Assembly (NCBI RefSeq): GCF_964291045.1
Contig: NZ_OZ197277.1
Span: 930,001 to 994,000, forward strand
Direction of reading: 5' to 3'
Length of the DNA: 64,000 nt
Source: PALSA-1444 sp964291045
Lineage (GTDB): Bacteria; Chlamydiota; Chlamydiia; Chlamydiales; Rhabdochlamydiaceae
Shown here: positions 46,701 to 54,314 of the stretch, in pieces
How the letters are laid out: every line of letters begins with the position of its first letter
Position numbering within the stretch: the stretch's first letter is position 1
Position numbers and translations under genes: made by a program
The notes under the pieces: generated by a model
What the model saw: the letters and a program-made list of their open reading frames with translations, nothing else
Database searches by the model: none
What the model was told of the DNA's origin: nothing

Positions 46701-46984
46701 AGAATAAAACTATTCAACTTCTAAATGGAGTCACACTATCTGATAAACAGCTTTTAATGAGGGCAATCCAGCTAGGTACATATCAAGCAGAAGCGTACCA
46801 CTTAGCAGCTCTTAGTATGCATGATCAAGAAGGCATTCTTCTTTTTGATGAAAAGATAATTCTTTCAAGAGGAGATCTTTTTATCCGGGCATTTGAATTA
46901 GATTTTAGACGGGTCATTGACCTGAAGAATTTTATTTATTATGTAAAAAGAAATCCAACAACTTCAATGAATAGCAGTTCTTAG
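43748..46984 (+). CDS. LLNG-TPR repeat protein gene 2 (intact)
   Basis: 1078 residues. N-terminal about 95 residues are Ser/Thr/Gln/Asn-rich and likely disordered. Then about eleven tandem repeats of about 41 residues, consensus YxNLAxLLxxNETIELLNGExYTxKDLYIKAIDLNPx. The ends of each unit look like TPR helices A and B, but a short segment ETIELLNGExYTxK lies between them, probably a beta-turn loop not found in ordinary TPR or Sel1 repeats. The C-terminal 450 residues are helical with one more LLNG element. Very similar to the interrupted copy upstream, including flanking DNA: a tandem duplication, with four more repeats here. Convergent with slc1. Possible secreted effector; not proven. Confidence 0.85.
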   Translation: MTIRPYSLIEAQSPQTPHEENASSTLGEISHERPFKQLRMDTFSSDKIETSLSQNIESSKTEQIANTIFATALNKNDDAASSILATHQIVEPLNDQPSLEMEALIKAIDLDSKQAISYHKLATLLKKDQTVKLLNSKSYAKKDLYLKAIDLEPQEGDFYFYLADCLEKDETIQLLNGKTYPIKDLYIKAIDLNPVHQLSYYNLAVILGKDKTVELLNGNTYTKKNLYVKTIDLNPQDPFSYSHLATLLKKDETVELLNNETYTPKNLYIKAIDLNPKMGSFYYNLATTLKENETIKLLNNETYTQKNLYIKAIDLNPKHQSSYYNLASLLEENETVKFLNGEIYTLKDLYIKVIDLNPKHQSSYYNLAIIIKKNETIELLNGDIYIQKELYIKAIDLDPECCNSYYGLANLLEEHETVELLNGKEYTSKGLYLKAIDLDPKEGLYYSNLVNLLEDYETIELLNGEVYTPKDLYIKAIDLNPQEESSYSNLAALLEKNETIELLNGEMYTSKDLYLKALDLDPENGDSYHLLAKLLTEGEKIQFLNGNFCNQKELFLKSLDLSHCKIYENCKHLDLSTRRVYETHKSLKQIYIREIEQNPKNIESYLDLIMTIGNSPVSSMSTEEIKINQKNVSVEFLFKEALDLDPIQAFSSQFAPAFLSMASFLHDKTVGILNGIKNKCIIQDLASSEMLLKQGTSIILKNHQVLSTKALYDHALPLLSLAYLKRRGDQHIGNYLSDRKPIRLKDKVKFTKLMAYTYAYQKNKLLPLLIKIGDALHPETRVLLDDKLYEKRTCYEEAGQRQYEHNSLFKQAESLYSHESLRKQKLFSIALESAYSNCKNHWEAYTTLAKILSEHTLQNVDSKYLLIFGECLKSYKNLNRKKVTGSIEKYYTSLDSQYKYDNLENVNIDDSFYFIKKQEFLLELLTYLPFCEEAYVALAASFQTPLIIHEKSYTSKESLYLKAIDLNPEYSLPYFLLGKEFFAKKNKTIQLLNGVTLSDKQLLMRAIQLGTYQAEAYHLAALSMHDQEGILLFDEKIILSRGDLFIRAFELDFRRVIDLKNFIYYVKRNPTTSMNSSS
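44050..45430 (+). repeat. About eleven tandem 123-bp coding repeats (LLNG-TPR)
   Basis: In-frame units of about 41 codons, each with ELLNG and KAIDL blocks. Adjacent units around 44600-44850 are almost identical (TCTTCTTACTACAATCTTGC recurs), suggesting recent unit duplication. Limits approximate. Confidence 0.75.
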
Positions 46985-47124
46985 CTAGCGGACTTGGGTT
47001 AACCTATTTTTCTTTCTAAAAATCTATGAGAAGGCAAAAGGCATCTGAACCTTTATGCTATTTTTGCTATTGAAAAAGATGTATAAGATCAAGAAGAGTA
47101 AAAAACTAAAAAATTACTCTGAAT

Positions 47125-47160
47125 AAAAAAATCCTATCTTAGGAAAAGATAGGATTTTTT
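47125..47160. terminator. Bidirectional intrinsic terminator
   Basis: AAAAAATCCTATCTT and AAGATAGGATTTTTT form a 15-base stem around a 5-base loop (47141-47145), between the convergent LLNG-TPR gene 2 and slc1. T-rich on both sides. Confidence 0.8.
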
Positions 47161-47168
47161 AAGCAAAA

Positions 47169-47699
47169 TTAAATTTTAATAAAAGGTTGCTGTGGTGATA
47201 AACTTGGACCTTGTTTAGGAGCTCCAACATTCATAGGATTTTGAGCAGGAGGCATATCCTCTTCTACAGGCTCTCTTCCTTCTGAAATGTCTTTTGCTTT
47301 TCTTCTCCATTTCTCTACAGTCTCAACAAAAACAGGAGCAAACCGGCTTAAAAGAAAACCGTCAGCTGCAATCCCCATTTCAATGACAGAGTGCATTAAA
47401 ACAAGTTCTTCTTTTGTCGCAACGCCAACTCCGCCGCCAGCCATTTGAGCTCCAAGCATAGAGCCGCTAAGTAAAGCTTCATAGAGCTTTAATTTAAGGC
47501 TATCTTGCTTAGGAAGTCCATCTAACACAGGAGAATAGAGGTAGAGTCTATCTGAGTGCGGTTCATAAGTGATGTGTAAAGAAAAGGCGTTATCGATTCC
47601 AAGGATACAGGTGTGATTTTCATCAAATTGTAACTCTTCTGATATTTTTAAATCTTTGCCGAGCTCTTTGAGATTAGCTTTTGCATTTTCGTATGACAT
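47169..47699 (-). CDS. slc1: Type III secretion chaperone Slc1 (CesT/SycE fold)
   Basis: 176 residues. Close resemblance to Chlamydia Slc1: FSLHITYEPHSDRLYLYSPVLDGLP, LYEALLSGSMLGAQMAGGGVGVATKEELVLMH and WRRKAKDI are family blocks. Slc1 is a cytoplasmic homodimer that binds early effectors (Tarp, TepP and others in C. trachomatis) and delivers them to the type III apparatus. AAGGAG lies 5 bases before the ATG. Acidic, Pro/Gln-rich C-terminus as in homologues. Neighbour of the LLNG-TPR genes, which may be coincidence. Confidence 0.93.
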   Translation of the reverse strand: MSYENAKANLKELGKDLKISEELQFDENHTCILGIDNAFSLHITYEPHSDRLYLYSPVLDGLPKQDSLKLKLYEALLSGSMLGAQMAGGGVGVATKEELVLMHSVIEMGIAADGFLLSRFAPVFVETVEKWRRKAKDISEGREPVEEDMPPAQNPMNVGAPKQGPSLSPQQPFIKI

Positions 47700-47974
47700 T
47701 TAAACTCCTTCTAGCGAAATTGGATCTTTTTTTCTTCCCTGTTTGGAAGGGTAATCTATATAAAAGGTGAGTTTCTCAGTTTAAGAAAATAAATGCAAAT
47801 AGATTTCTCTATGAAAAAAGAGAAGCAAAAAAACCATTCTTTTATGTTCACATATCTTTTGATGGTTTACAATTCTAACTAGGGTCTGTCAGAGAATTCT
47901 CAATTTTGCTATTTTAGAGAGTCAATTAACAGATTGGATGAACCCTAAGCAATTTGAGATGGAGGTCTAATTCT

Positions 47975-48619
47975 ATGAAACGCGTCACTTATATTCTTTT
48001 CTCTTTCACAATTTTTCTTGGAGGTTGCGGACACCATCAAGCTCCTTTCTCTATGGAAAAGCCCACTTCTAATAGACCTATTGTCTCCTTAGTTCCCGTG
48101 ATTGATCACTCAAAGCCTCTAGCCAGATGGAATCTTTCTCAAGAGCTTTCTCAAACCATTAGAAGCCGGCTAGCTCACGAAGGAACGCTTTACCTTTTAA
48201 GTAAAGACCTTGTAGATAATCTCTCAGAAAAAATTAAACCGGGTAAAAACCCTTTTAGCCTTGATACCCAGTGGATTAAAAAAGCTTATCCTCCGAGTGA
48301 ATTTATCGCTTTTTTTGAGCTTTTAAACCATAAGATCTCCCCTTTAAATCACTCTGAGTCCGATCTTCAGCCCACCTCTTCTTTTCTCAACATGTCAGTT
48401 AGAGTCCGTGTATTTGATGTGAGGGGAAGTTCTCCTCAAGTTGTTTTAGAAGAGCTTATTGAACACTCCCAATACCTTCCTCTTCAAGCAGAAAACACCT
48501 CTTGGGGCGATGATATGTTTGAGCTTTCTCCTGTAGGATTAGCTCATGAAAAGCTTTGCCAAGAGCTTGCAACACGTGTAGAAGATTATATTTTGATCCG
48601 TTCTGTTAGCAACATTTAG
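47975..48619 (+). CDS. Putative lipoprotein
   Basis: 214 residues from ATG 47975, preceded by GGAGG. Starts MKRVTYILFSFTIFLGGCG, a lipoprotein signal with lipobox LGGC. The mature part (ARWNLSQELSQTIRSRLAHEGTLYLLSKDLVDNL) has the alpha/beta pattern of small periplasmic LpoB/TolB-N-like or CsgG-like domains, but I cannot assign a family. Gene directly upstream of a CPBP protease, 14 bases apart, likely one operon. Confidence 0.8.
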   Translation: MKRVTYILFSFTIFLGGCGHHQAPFSMEKPTSNRPIVSLVPVIDHSKPLARWNLSQELSQTIRSRLAHEGTLYLLSKDLVDNLSEKIKPGKNPFSLDTQWIKKAYPPSEFIAFFELLNHKISPLNHSESDLQPTSSFLNMSVRVRVFDVRGSSPQVVLEELIEHSQYLPLQAENTSWGDDMFELSPVGLAHEKLCQELATRVEDYILIRSVSNI

Positions 48620-48633
48620 TCAAAAGGGATGCT

Positions 48634-49476
48634 ATGCAAGATGCCATAATGGGCATCCTATCTTTGAGCTTGATAGGGTTGGTATTTACATTGATTGCCT
48701 CTTCTTTAGGTTTTTTTGATCTCCCCTCTTTAAAAAGACCCCCTATTGAACTATCTCAAGTGGCATCTTTATTTGCGATGTATCTCAGTTTTTTATTTCT
48801 TTCTCCCCTTTTTTTATCGTTTGCCCTCTCTTTAATCCCGTCTTACCCTAACATCTCTTATCAAACAGTAAGCATTCTGCAATTTGTCATCACAAGCAGT
48901 ATGTTAATATCTTTATTCCTCTATACCTTATCTGATCGGCAAGGCAGGTTTAAAACTCTATTAAAACACCCTTGTAGTGACTCCTCTTATTTAAAAGATT
49001 TTGGCATCGGATGTTTGACATGGTTCATGGCTTTCCCTTTTGTAGCTGCCATAAACCAACTCTGTGATACAGCCCTATTTCCTTTTTTTGATGGAAAACC
49101 GTATGAGCAAGCAGCTGTAGCTTATCTGAAACACAATCTCGAAACGCCTCTTCAAGCATTCTTTGCTTTGACCTCCATTGTGATCATTGCACCCGTCATT
49201 GAAGAGTTTTTATTTAGAGGCATTTTACAACAGTACATTAAAAAATTCTTAAGCGTTAGATTGTCGATTGTTCTCACTTCATTTTTATTTGCGCTTTTCC
49301 ATTTCTCTTCCTCACAACATTTAGGTAATGTGTCTTTGATTTCCTCTCTTTTTTGTCTTTCTTGCTTTTTAGGATATCTTTATGAAAAACAAGGATCTCT
49401 CTACGCTTCTATAGGACTTCATATGAGCTTTAATTTAGCAAGTTCTCTACAAATTATGTTGTTTCCAGAGGCATAA
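48634..49476 (+). CDS. CPBP-family intramembrane metalloprotease (Abi/CAAX type)
   Basis: 280 residues, about eight hydrophobic helices. Catalytic motifs: IEEFLFRGIL (EExxxR), LFALFHFSSS (FxxxH) and IGLHMSFNLAS (HxxxN), the signature of CPBP/Abi proteases. Substrate unknown; some members process CAAX proteins or bacteriocin-immunity substrates. Immediately follows the lipoprotein gene. A weak hairpin about 60 bases downstream may end the unit. Confidence 0.9.
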   Translation: MQDAIMGILSLSLIGLVFTLIASSLGFFDLPSLKRPPIELSQVASLFAMYLSFLFLSPLFLSFALSLIPSYPNISYQTVSILQFVITSSMLISLFLYTLSDRQGRFKTLLKHPCSDSSYLKDFGIGCLTWFMAFPFVAAINQLCDTALFPFFDGKPYEQAAVAYLKHNLETPLQAFFALTSIVIIAPVIEEFLFRGILQQYIKKFLSVRLSIVLTSFLFALFHFSSSQHLGNVSLISSLFCLSCFLGYLYEKQGSLYASIGLHMSFNLASSLQIMLFPEA

Positions 49477-49600
49477 CATGAAAAATACACCCTCTTGCAT
49501 CAGTTAAACCGTATGCAGCTCAATTTATCTTTTTTTAAAAGTAAGGGCTCTTTAAATCAGCTCTCTTTCCTAACACTATCGCAGCAGGTAATTGTTTATT

Positions 49601-50347
49601 ATGAAATTTAAAATGCCTTCTATTGAAACCTTTGGTATTTCAGATATTGGCCTTTCAAGGGAAAATAATGAAGATGTCTGGGGAGAACTCTTTGATGATC
49701 GATTTTATGTTTTAGCCGATGGAATGGGCGGGCACTTAGCTGGAGAAGTAGCTGCTAAAGAAGCTGTCTTACATTTTTGTGATGCGATCGATAAATATTT
49801 TAGAGACTTGACCCCTCCCACCATTTCTTCTGCAAAAAGGTATTTAGGAGAGACATTTATTTCAGCAAATTCCTGGATCAGAAGGCTTGGAAAAGACCAT
49901 CCTGACCTCCATGGCATGGGAACGACTCTCTGCTCGCTTCTGATTTTAGAAGATCACATTATTATTGGTCATGTGGGAGATAGCCGCATTTATCAATTCC
50001 GCAATTCCCTCTCTCTTTTAACAAACGACCACTCACTAGAAAGACGGCTGATTGAAAAAGCTAAACAAGGTAGACCTTGCCACCCTTGCAAACATATTTT
50101 AACTAAAGCACTTGGCATCCACTCGATCATTGAACCTGATTTAGCAGAAACTCCTTATGCTGTAGGAGATATTTATATGCTTTGCAGCGATGGGCTTCAT
50201 GATGCGATTTCTGATCATCAAATGGAGATGATCTTTAAAAAAAATCTCCCTCTTAAAGAACTCGCCATTCAACTTGTTGACCTTGCTAAAGAAGAAAAAG
50301 GAGATGATAACATCACTTTATTACTCATTAGAATTGGAAATCCATGA
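49601..50347 (+). CDS. PP2C-type Ser/Thr protein phosphatase
   Basis: 248 residues from ATG 49601 (a TTG at 49592 is also in frame). All PP2C motifs are present: GLSRENNEDVWGE, VLADGMGGHLAGEVAA (metal-binding Asp/Gly), GMGTTLC, GHVGDSRIYQFRN, LTNDHSLE, LCSDGLHDAISD and GDDNITLLLI. Cytoplasmic. Reverses Ser/Thr phosphorylation by the chlamydial Hanks-type kinases. The stop overlaps the NifS-like gene by 4 bases; this PP2C/NifS pair is also seen in Chlamydia. Confidence 0.95.
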   Translation: MKFKMPSIETFGISDIGLSRENNEDVWGELFDDRFYVLADGMGGHLAGEVAAKEAVLHFCDAIDKYFRDLTPPTISSAKRYLGETFISANSWIRRLGKDHPDLHGMGTTLCSLLILEDHIIIGHVGDSRIYQFRNSLSLLTNDHSLERRLIEKAKQGRPCHPCKHILTKALGIHSIIEPDLAETPYAVGDIYMLCSDGLHDAISDHQMEMIFKKNLPLKELAIQLVDLAKEEKGDDNITLLLIRIGNP

Positions 50348-51459
50348 AAAGAGTTTATCTCGATAACAATGCAACAACTCAAGTGGATTATGAAGTTGTG
50401 AGCTGTATGCAAGAAGTTTTACTCTCAGCTCCTTTAAACCCTTCAAGTACCCACTCTTTTGGGCAAGAAGCCAAACACCATTTAACGCGTTCAAGAGACC
50501 TCATTGCCAAATTTTTGCATGTTCAGCCCAAAGAAATCATCTTTACATCAGGTGGAACAGAAGCGCTTAACTCCTTAATTCAAGGGTTTTATGCCCTTGA
50601 TCCAGAGTGTCATATCATTAGCTCTAATGGAGAGCATCCAGCTGTTCAAAACACTTTGATCCACCTGCAAAAAAAAGGAGCCAAGGTTTCTTTTCTTCCA
50701 ATAGGAAGAAAAGGATCAGTTGAGCCTCATGCTGTTCAAGAGGCGATCACTCCTCATACCCGCCTCATCGTCTTGATGGCTGTGAATAATATCACGGGAG
50801 TAAAAACAGATATTGATCAAATTGCAGTCATTGCAGAGAAAAATACCATCCCATTTATTGTAGATGGAGTGCAAATCCTAGGAAAAGAGCTCTTTAAAAT
50901 TCCTAAGGGAGTATCTGCTATGGCATTTTCTTCTCATAAAATCCATGGACCTCAAGGAGTTGGGGCCTGCTTTTTACGCTCCTCTTATAAAATACCCCCT
51001 CTCATTATAGGAGGAGGGCAAGAGCTTGGAAGACGCAGTGGAACAGAAAATATTGCAGGCATTGTAGGTTTTGCAAAAGCGATTGATCTTCTTCATACTC
51101 ATTTACCCTTAGCTACTGAGAAAATGGAGCGCCTTAAACAAAAGCTTATTTTAGGCATCCGCTCTTTTTTCCCTCAGCTCATTATTCATGGAGAAGGGCC
51201 TTTTATCTGTAATACTGTCCAGCTAGGATTTCCCTCTTTTGATGGAGAAACCCTTTTATTACAACTCGATTTAGCCGGAATTGCTGTCAGTCACGGCTCT
51301 GCCTGTACATCAGGAGGGCTTGAGCCCTCCCCGATTTTGCTAAATATGGGGGTACCCCCTTCTCTTGCAAGAGCAAGCCTTCGTTTTTCTTTAAGCCGCT
51401 TTACAACAGAAGAAGAGATTGATCAAACACTCTTAGCTCTCGCCTCTTTCATTCAATAG
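50344..51459 (+). CDS. Cysteine desulfurase (NifS/IscS-like)
   Basis: 371 residues, class V aminotransferase fold with PLP. YLDNNATTQVD opens the protein; SSHKIHGPQGVG holds the PLP-binding Lys and HGSACTSGG the catalytic Cys loop. Releases sulfur from cysteine for Fe-S clusters or thiolation. Coupled by a 4-base overlap to the PP2C gene. Confidence 0.94.
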   Translation: MKRVYLDNNATTQVDYEVVSCMQEVLLSAPLNPSSTHSFGQEAKHHLTRSRDLIAKFLHVQPKEIIFTSGGTEALNSLIQGFYALDPECHIISSNGEHPAVQNTLIHLQKKGAKVSFLPIGRKGSVEPHAVQEAITPHTRLIVLMAVNNITGVKTDIDQIAVIAEKNTIPFIVDGVQILGKELFKIPKGVSAMAFSSHKIHGPQGVGACFLRSSYKIPPLIIGGGQELGRRSGTENIAGIVGFAKAIDLLHTHLPLATEKMERLKQKLILGIRSFFPQLIIHGEGPFICNTVQLGFPSFDGETLLLQLDLAGIAVSHGSACTSGGLEPSPILLNMGVPPSLARASLRFSLSRFTTEEEIDQTLLALASFIQ

Positions 51460-51486
51460 TCACTTAAAAGGGAAATCGAATTGGAT

Positions 51487-53151
51487 TTATCCCTCTCTTG
51501 ATGAAAAGAATTCTTCGTAAAATTTCTTTTCGATCTCTTCGATAAGATCTGGGATAGTTTTTTCTCTCCCTGTGCTTCTTAACAAACTTCCGATGGAATC
51601 TACCCAACTGCTCAGGTTAGGATTAAGTGAAAATGATCTTAAGATCTGTTGATACCTTTGGCAATTTTCTATCGAAATCAGCTCTAATGTTTCTATATCA
51701 AAGTGTAGCGGCCTGTCATTTTCATAACCAGCTAGCCACCAGTAATCGATTTTGAATTCCTTAGGAACTTTAAAACATTCTTCATGATTAATACCATAGA
51801 TGACTTCTAAGTTTATCGTTAAAATATCATTAAAACTTCGATTTGCATTACAAAATAAAATATCAAAAATTAAAAGCGCCTGAAGGCTCTTGCGAAATTC
51901 GCTGCTAAATATGGATCGCTCAACAAAGATAGAAAGCGGTTCAGCTTTGAGAATCACATGATCGAGTTGCCCTGTAATATTTTTGGTTCGGATTAAAAAT
52001 GTATCTAAAATAGGAAACCCTCGGTGAAAATTCATCGCCGAAGCATAAAGTGTAGACTTCTTTGTCTCAAATAAATTAGGAGATGCCCACTCAGGTTTAA
52101 AAATCCAAGGATAGATATCTTTTCTGTTCCCCAAAATATAAGATGGAAATTGTCCATCTTGTCCTGTCCAATCTTTCATTGTATATAAAGGTGCCCCATT
52201 GATAATCTGCCTATAAAGCGCCCCTAAAGGCTTTTTGAGCTGCTCTCTAATGGGCGTGAGGTAAATATTGGGGTTTTCTTTTTCATGTAAAAAACGTCCC
52301 TCTTTTATGGCCTCAAAAGTTGGATAATTTCTAAGTAACATTAAGCTATGATAGAGATCTTTAATCGCTGCAAAAGCTTCGCTTTTTTGAAAAATATCTC
52401 CCCCTTCTCTATTTTGCAATAAGAGTAAAGATTGGTATATATTCTCTATAAACGTATCTGTAATGACCCGGGTATTTTTATAGTCAAAAAAATTGTAACT
52501 TATGACTGAAATAAGCCTCTCTAAATGATTTGCATTTAATATAGATTCTTTATCATAGTCATCAATAAAACAATTGGCAATTTTACCCTTAATATATTCC
52601 ATCGATTCATCTTCAATAGGATCATTTACTAACAATTGATTTGGTGAAAAATTTCTTATTGGATAAGGAGATCTCTCTTCACCAGAACCTTCACTCTGTT
52701 TTAAAGGGGCATGATTAATAGGCAAATTTTGCTCTGAATCTTGCGTAAAAACAGGGTTAGATTGAAGGTAACGAGAAAAAAATATATTTAACCTATTACC
52801 CCTTTCCCTCTCTTGTATTTCTTGCTCGAGAGCTAATTGTGATTCTTGATCGCTATCTGTCTCTTCTTTATTAGGACTTCCTTGATATAGAGGTGAAGAA
52901 GTGAGTTGGAGTGAATAAGAATTGTCCTCCTCATCATTGGAAGTGTTATGCAAGGCACTAGGGATACTAGAAGAGCGTGCCCCATGAGGCGAAGCAGCTG
53001 TAAATATATTCTCTTCTTGAACCACTTCATTGACTCTATAAGCTGTTTCTTGAGAGCTTTCATTCTTGCTTTTTTTATTCAATTGAGAGCTTTCAGTCTC
53101 TTCTTGAGTCCTTTTACTCACATTTTCTTTAAAATTATTATTAATTGTCAT
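51487..53151 (-). CDS. Hypothetical protein with a degenerate PI3/4-kinase-like domain
   Basis: 554 residues from ATG 53151, with GAGGGG 6 bases upstream (a further start at 53190 has no site). The N-terminal about 130 residues are Ser/Asn/Glu-rich and disordered (type III-like). Around residue 320 onward, PSYILGNRKDIYPWIFKPEWA resembles the ATP-binding strand of phosphatidylinositol 3/4-kinase-like proteins (IFKP Lys), and LLIFDILFCNANRSFNDIL resembles their catalytic loop D-x-x-x-x-N-x-D-R-x-x-x-N, but with Asn where the key Asp is expected; the metal-binding IDHG appears as INHE. It may therefore be a pseudokinase. Pattern-level inference; no close relative is known to me. Neighbours are housekeeping genes. 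Confidence 0.55.
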   Translation of the reverse strand: MTINNNFKENVSKRTQEETESSQLNKKSKNESSQETAYRVNEVVQEENIFTAASPHGARSSSIPSALHNTSNDEEDNSYSLQLTSSPLYQGSPNKEETDSDQESQLALEQEIQERERGNRLNIFFSRYLQSNPVFTQDSEQNLPINHAPLKQSEGSGEERSPYPIRNFSPNQLLVNDPIEDESMEYIKGKIANCFIDDYDKESILNANHLERLISVISYNFFDYKNTRVITDTFIENIYQSLLLLQNREGGDIFQKSEAFAAIKDLYHSLMLLRNYPTFEAIKEGRFLHEKENPNIYLTPIREQLKKPLGALYRQIINGAPLYTMKDWTGQDGQFPSYILGNRKDIYPWIFKPEWASPNLFETKKSTLYASAMNFHRGFPILDTFLIRTKNITGQLDHVILKAEPLSIFVERSIFSSEFRKSLQALLIFDILFCNANRSFNDILTINLEVIYGINHEECFKVPKEFKIDYWWLAGYENDRPLHFDIETLELISIENCQRYQQILRSFSLNPNLSSWVDSIGSLLRSTGREKTIPDLIEEIEKKFYEEFFSSREG

Positions 53152-53458
53152 GAATCCCCCCTCACATCTTCTTAAAAACAGGTCTCTCACCTTTTTGATT
53201 AAAACGATATACCCCCTATGAATTAAAAAACATTGTTAAATTAATGTTACACCCATTATTAAATCTATTAATTCAAAATTAACACATTGAGTTTTCGATT
53301 CAATTGAGAACTCATTTTTCAATTTTGATTAGTTATCAATATGCTGTTGTTAATTACTCTCATCTTAAAGGTTAGATGGCTTATTTTAAAATTGTTAACT
53401 ATTGAAATAAACACCCTATTTGTCCAAAATAAGAGCGTTAACACAAGGCAGGTTTTTT
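53152..53458. other. AT-rich divergent intergenic region
   Basis: About 307 bases between the kinase-like protein and the next gene. Rich in GTTAA/TTAAC words (for example around 53230 and 53347-53357); 53347-53357 repeats the 11-mer TTGTTAATTAC found just before the gene at 36028. No RNA gene or clear promoter assigned. Confidence 0.4.
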
Positions 53459-53797
53459 ATGTTAATCCAAGATCTTATCAACCCCAAAACACATGAATCT
53501 GTAGCACAGGTTACAAGAAATAATGCAGGAGAGATTCTTGATGTGAAGGTGCATGCCTATATGCTCGTTCAGTCACTGAAATTTAACGGCATGTTAATTC
53601 CTCAAAAAGAGAGAACCGATGATAAACAGACCCATCTCTATTTAAATGACCAATCCAAAAACCCCCCTTACTTTGCTAAGCTATTTGTCGAGTATTTTTA
53701 TGATAATATGCTTGCTAAAGTAGGTTTCTACTGGAAAGAGGCGCAAACGTTAGATGAAACCCCTCTTCATCAACAATTTGGCACGTTGAAAATTTAA
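53459..53797 (+). CDS. Small hypothetical protein
   Basis: 112 residues from ATG 53459. Soluble, alpha/beta, start MLIQDLINPKTHESVAQV and conserved-looking PYFAKLFVEYFYDNMLAKVGFYWKE. No family recognised. Converges on atpK and is followed by a strong bidirectional hairpin. Confidence 0.6.
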   Translation: MLIQDLINPKTHESVAQVTRNNAGEILDVKVHAYMLVQSLKFNGMLIPQKERTDDKQTHLYLNDQSKNPPYFAKLFVEYFYDNMLAKVGFYWKEAQTLDETPLHQQFGTLKI

Positions 53798-53835
53798 TCC
53801 TCCTCCTTTCTTTTTATCAAGAAATGAAGTGATGG

Positions 53836-53881
53836 CTATTGGCAATGAAGAATCATTGCCAATAGTTAAAGAACTCTTTTT
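53836..53881. terminator. Bidirectional intrinsic terminator
   Basis: CTATTGGCAATGA (53836-53848) pairs perfectly with TCATTGCCAATAG (53853-53865), 4-base loop, followed on the plus strand by a TTTTTT tract at about 53875. Ends the 112-residue gene and probably the V-ATPase operon. Confidence 0.65.
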
Positions 53882-53884
53882 TGC

Positions 53885-54307
53885 TTAAATCAAAAGCAGG
53901 GCAAACACAAAGGCAAAAAGAGAAAATGACTCAATAATCCCTAAAGCAATCAAACATTTCCCAATAATTGCTGGCTGCTTAGCTGACGCTTGAATCCCTG
54001 ACGCTGCGCACATGCCTTGATAAACAGAGGAAAAAAGAAGAGCGAGGCCCACAGAAAACCCAATCCCTATTCCTGAAAGAGCAGAAAGCGTCCCTGCATT
54101 AATGCTGTCTCTCATTAAAAGCATTAAAATGAACCCAAAAATTGACTGAGAAGCTGCCATTCCAGACATCCCAATAAACTGACTGTGATTCTCTTCTACA
54201 CGGCTCATGACAGCATGACACGCCATTCCTCCAATTGCACATCCAATTGAACTTCCAATACATCCTAGCCCTAACACAAGAGCGGGTCCAACCATTGCAT
54301 AATCCAT
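53885..54307 (-). CDS. atpK: V-type ATP synthase subunit K (proteolipid)
   Basis: 140 residues from ATG 54307, with an in-frame TTG three bases upstream. Four hydrophobic helices with Gly-rich motifs (GLGCIGSSIGCAIGGMACHAVM) and a Glu in the last helix (LIALGIIESFSLFAFVFALLLI), the ion-carrying carboxylate of the rotor ring. Last gene of the V-ATPase operon. Confidence 0.94.
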   Translation of the reverse strand: MDYAMVGPALVLGLGCIGSSIGCAIGGMACHAVMSRVEENHSQFIGMSGMAASQSIFGFILMLLMRDSINAGTLSALSGIGIGFSVGLALLFSSVYQGMCAASGIQASAKQPAIIGKCLIALGIIESFSLFAFVFALLLI

Positions 54308-54314
54308 CAAAATT

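Noticed and set aside
47881..47974. AGGGTCTGTCAGAGAATTCT, resembling the end of an insertion sequence, and a short protein-like frame before the lipoprotein
   Set aside because: No partner inverted repeat or transposase remnant found nearby; not enough evidence.
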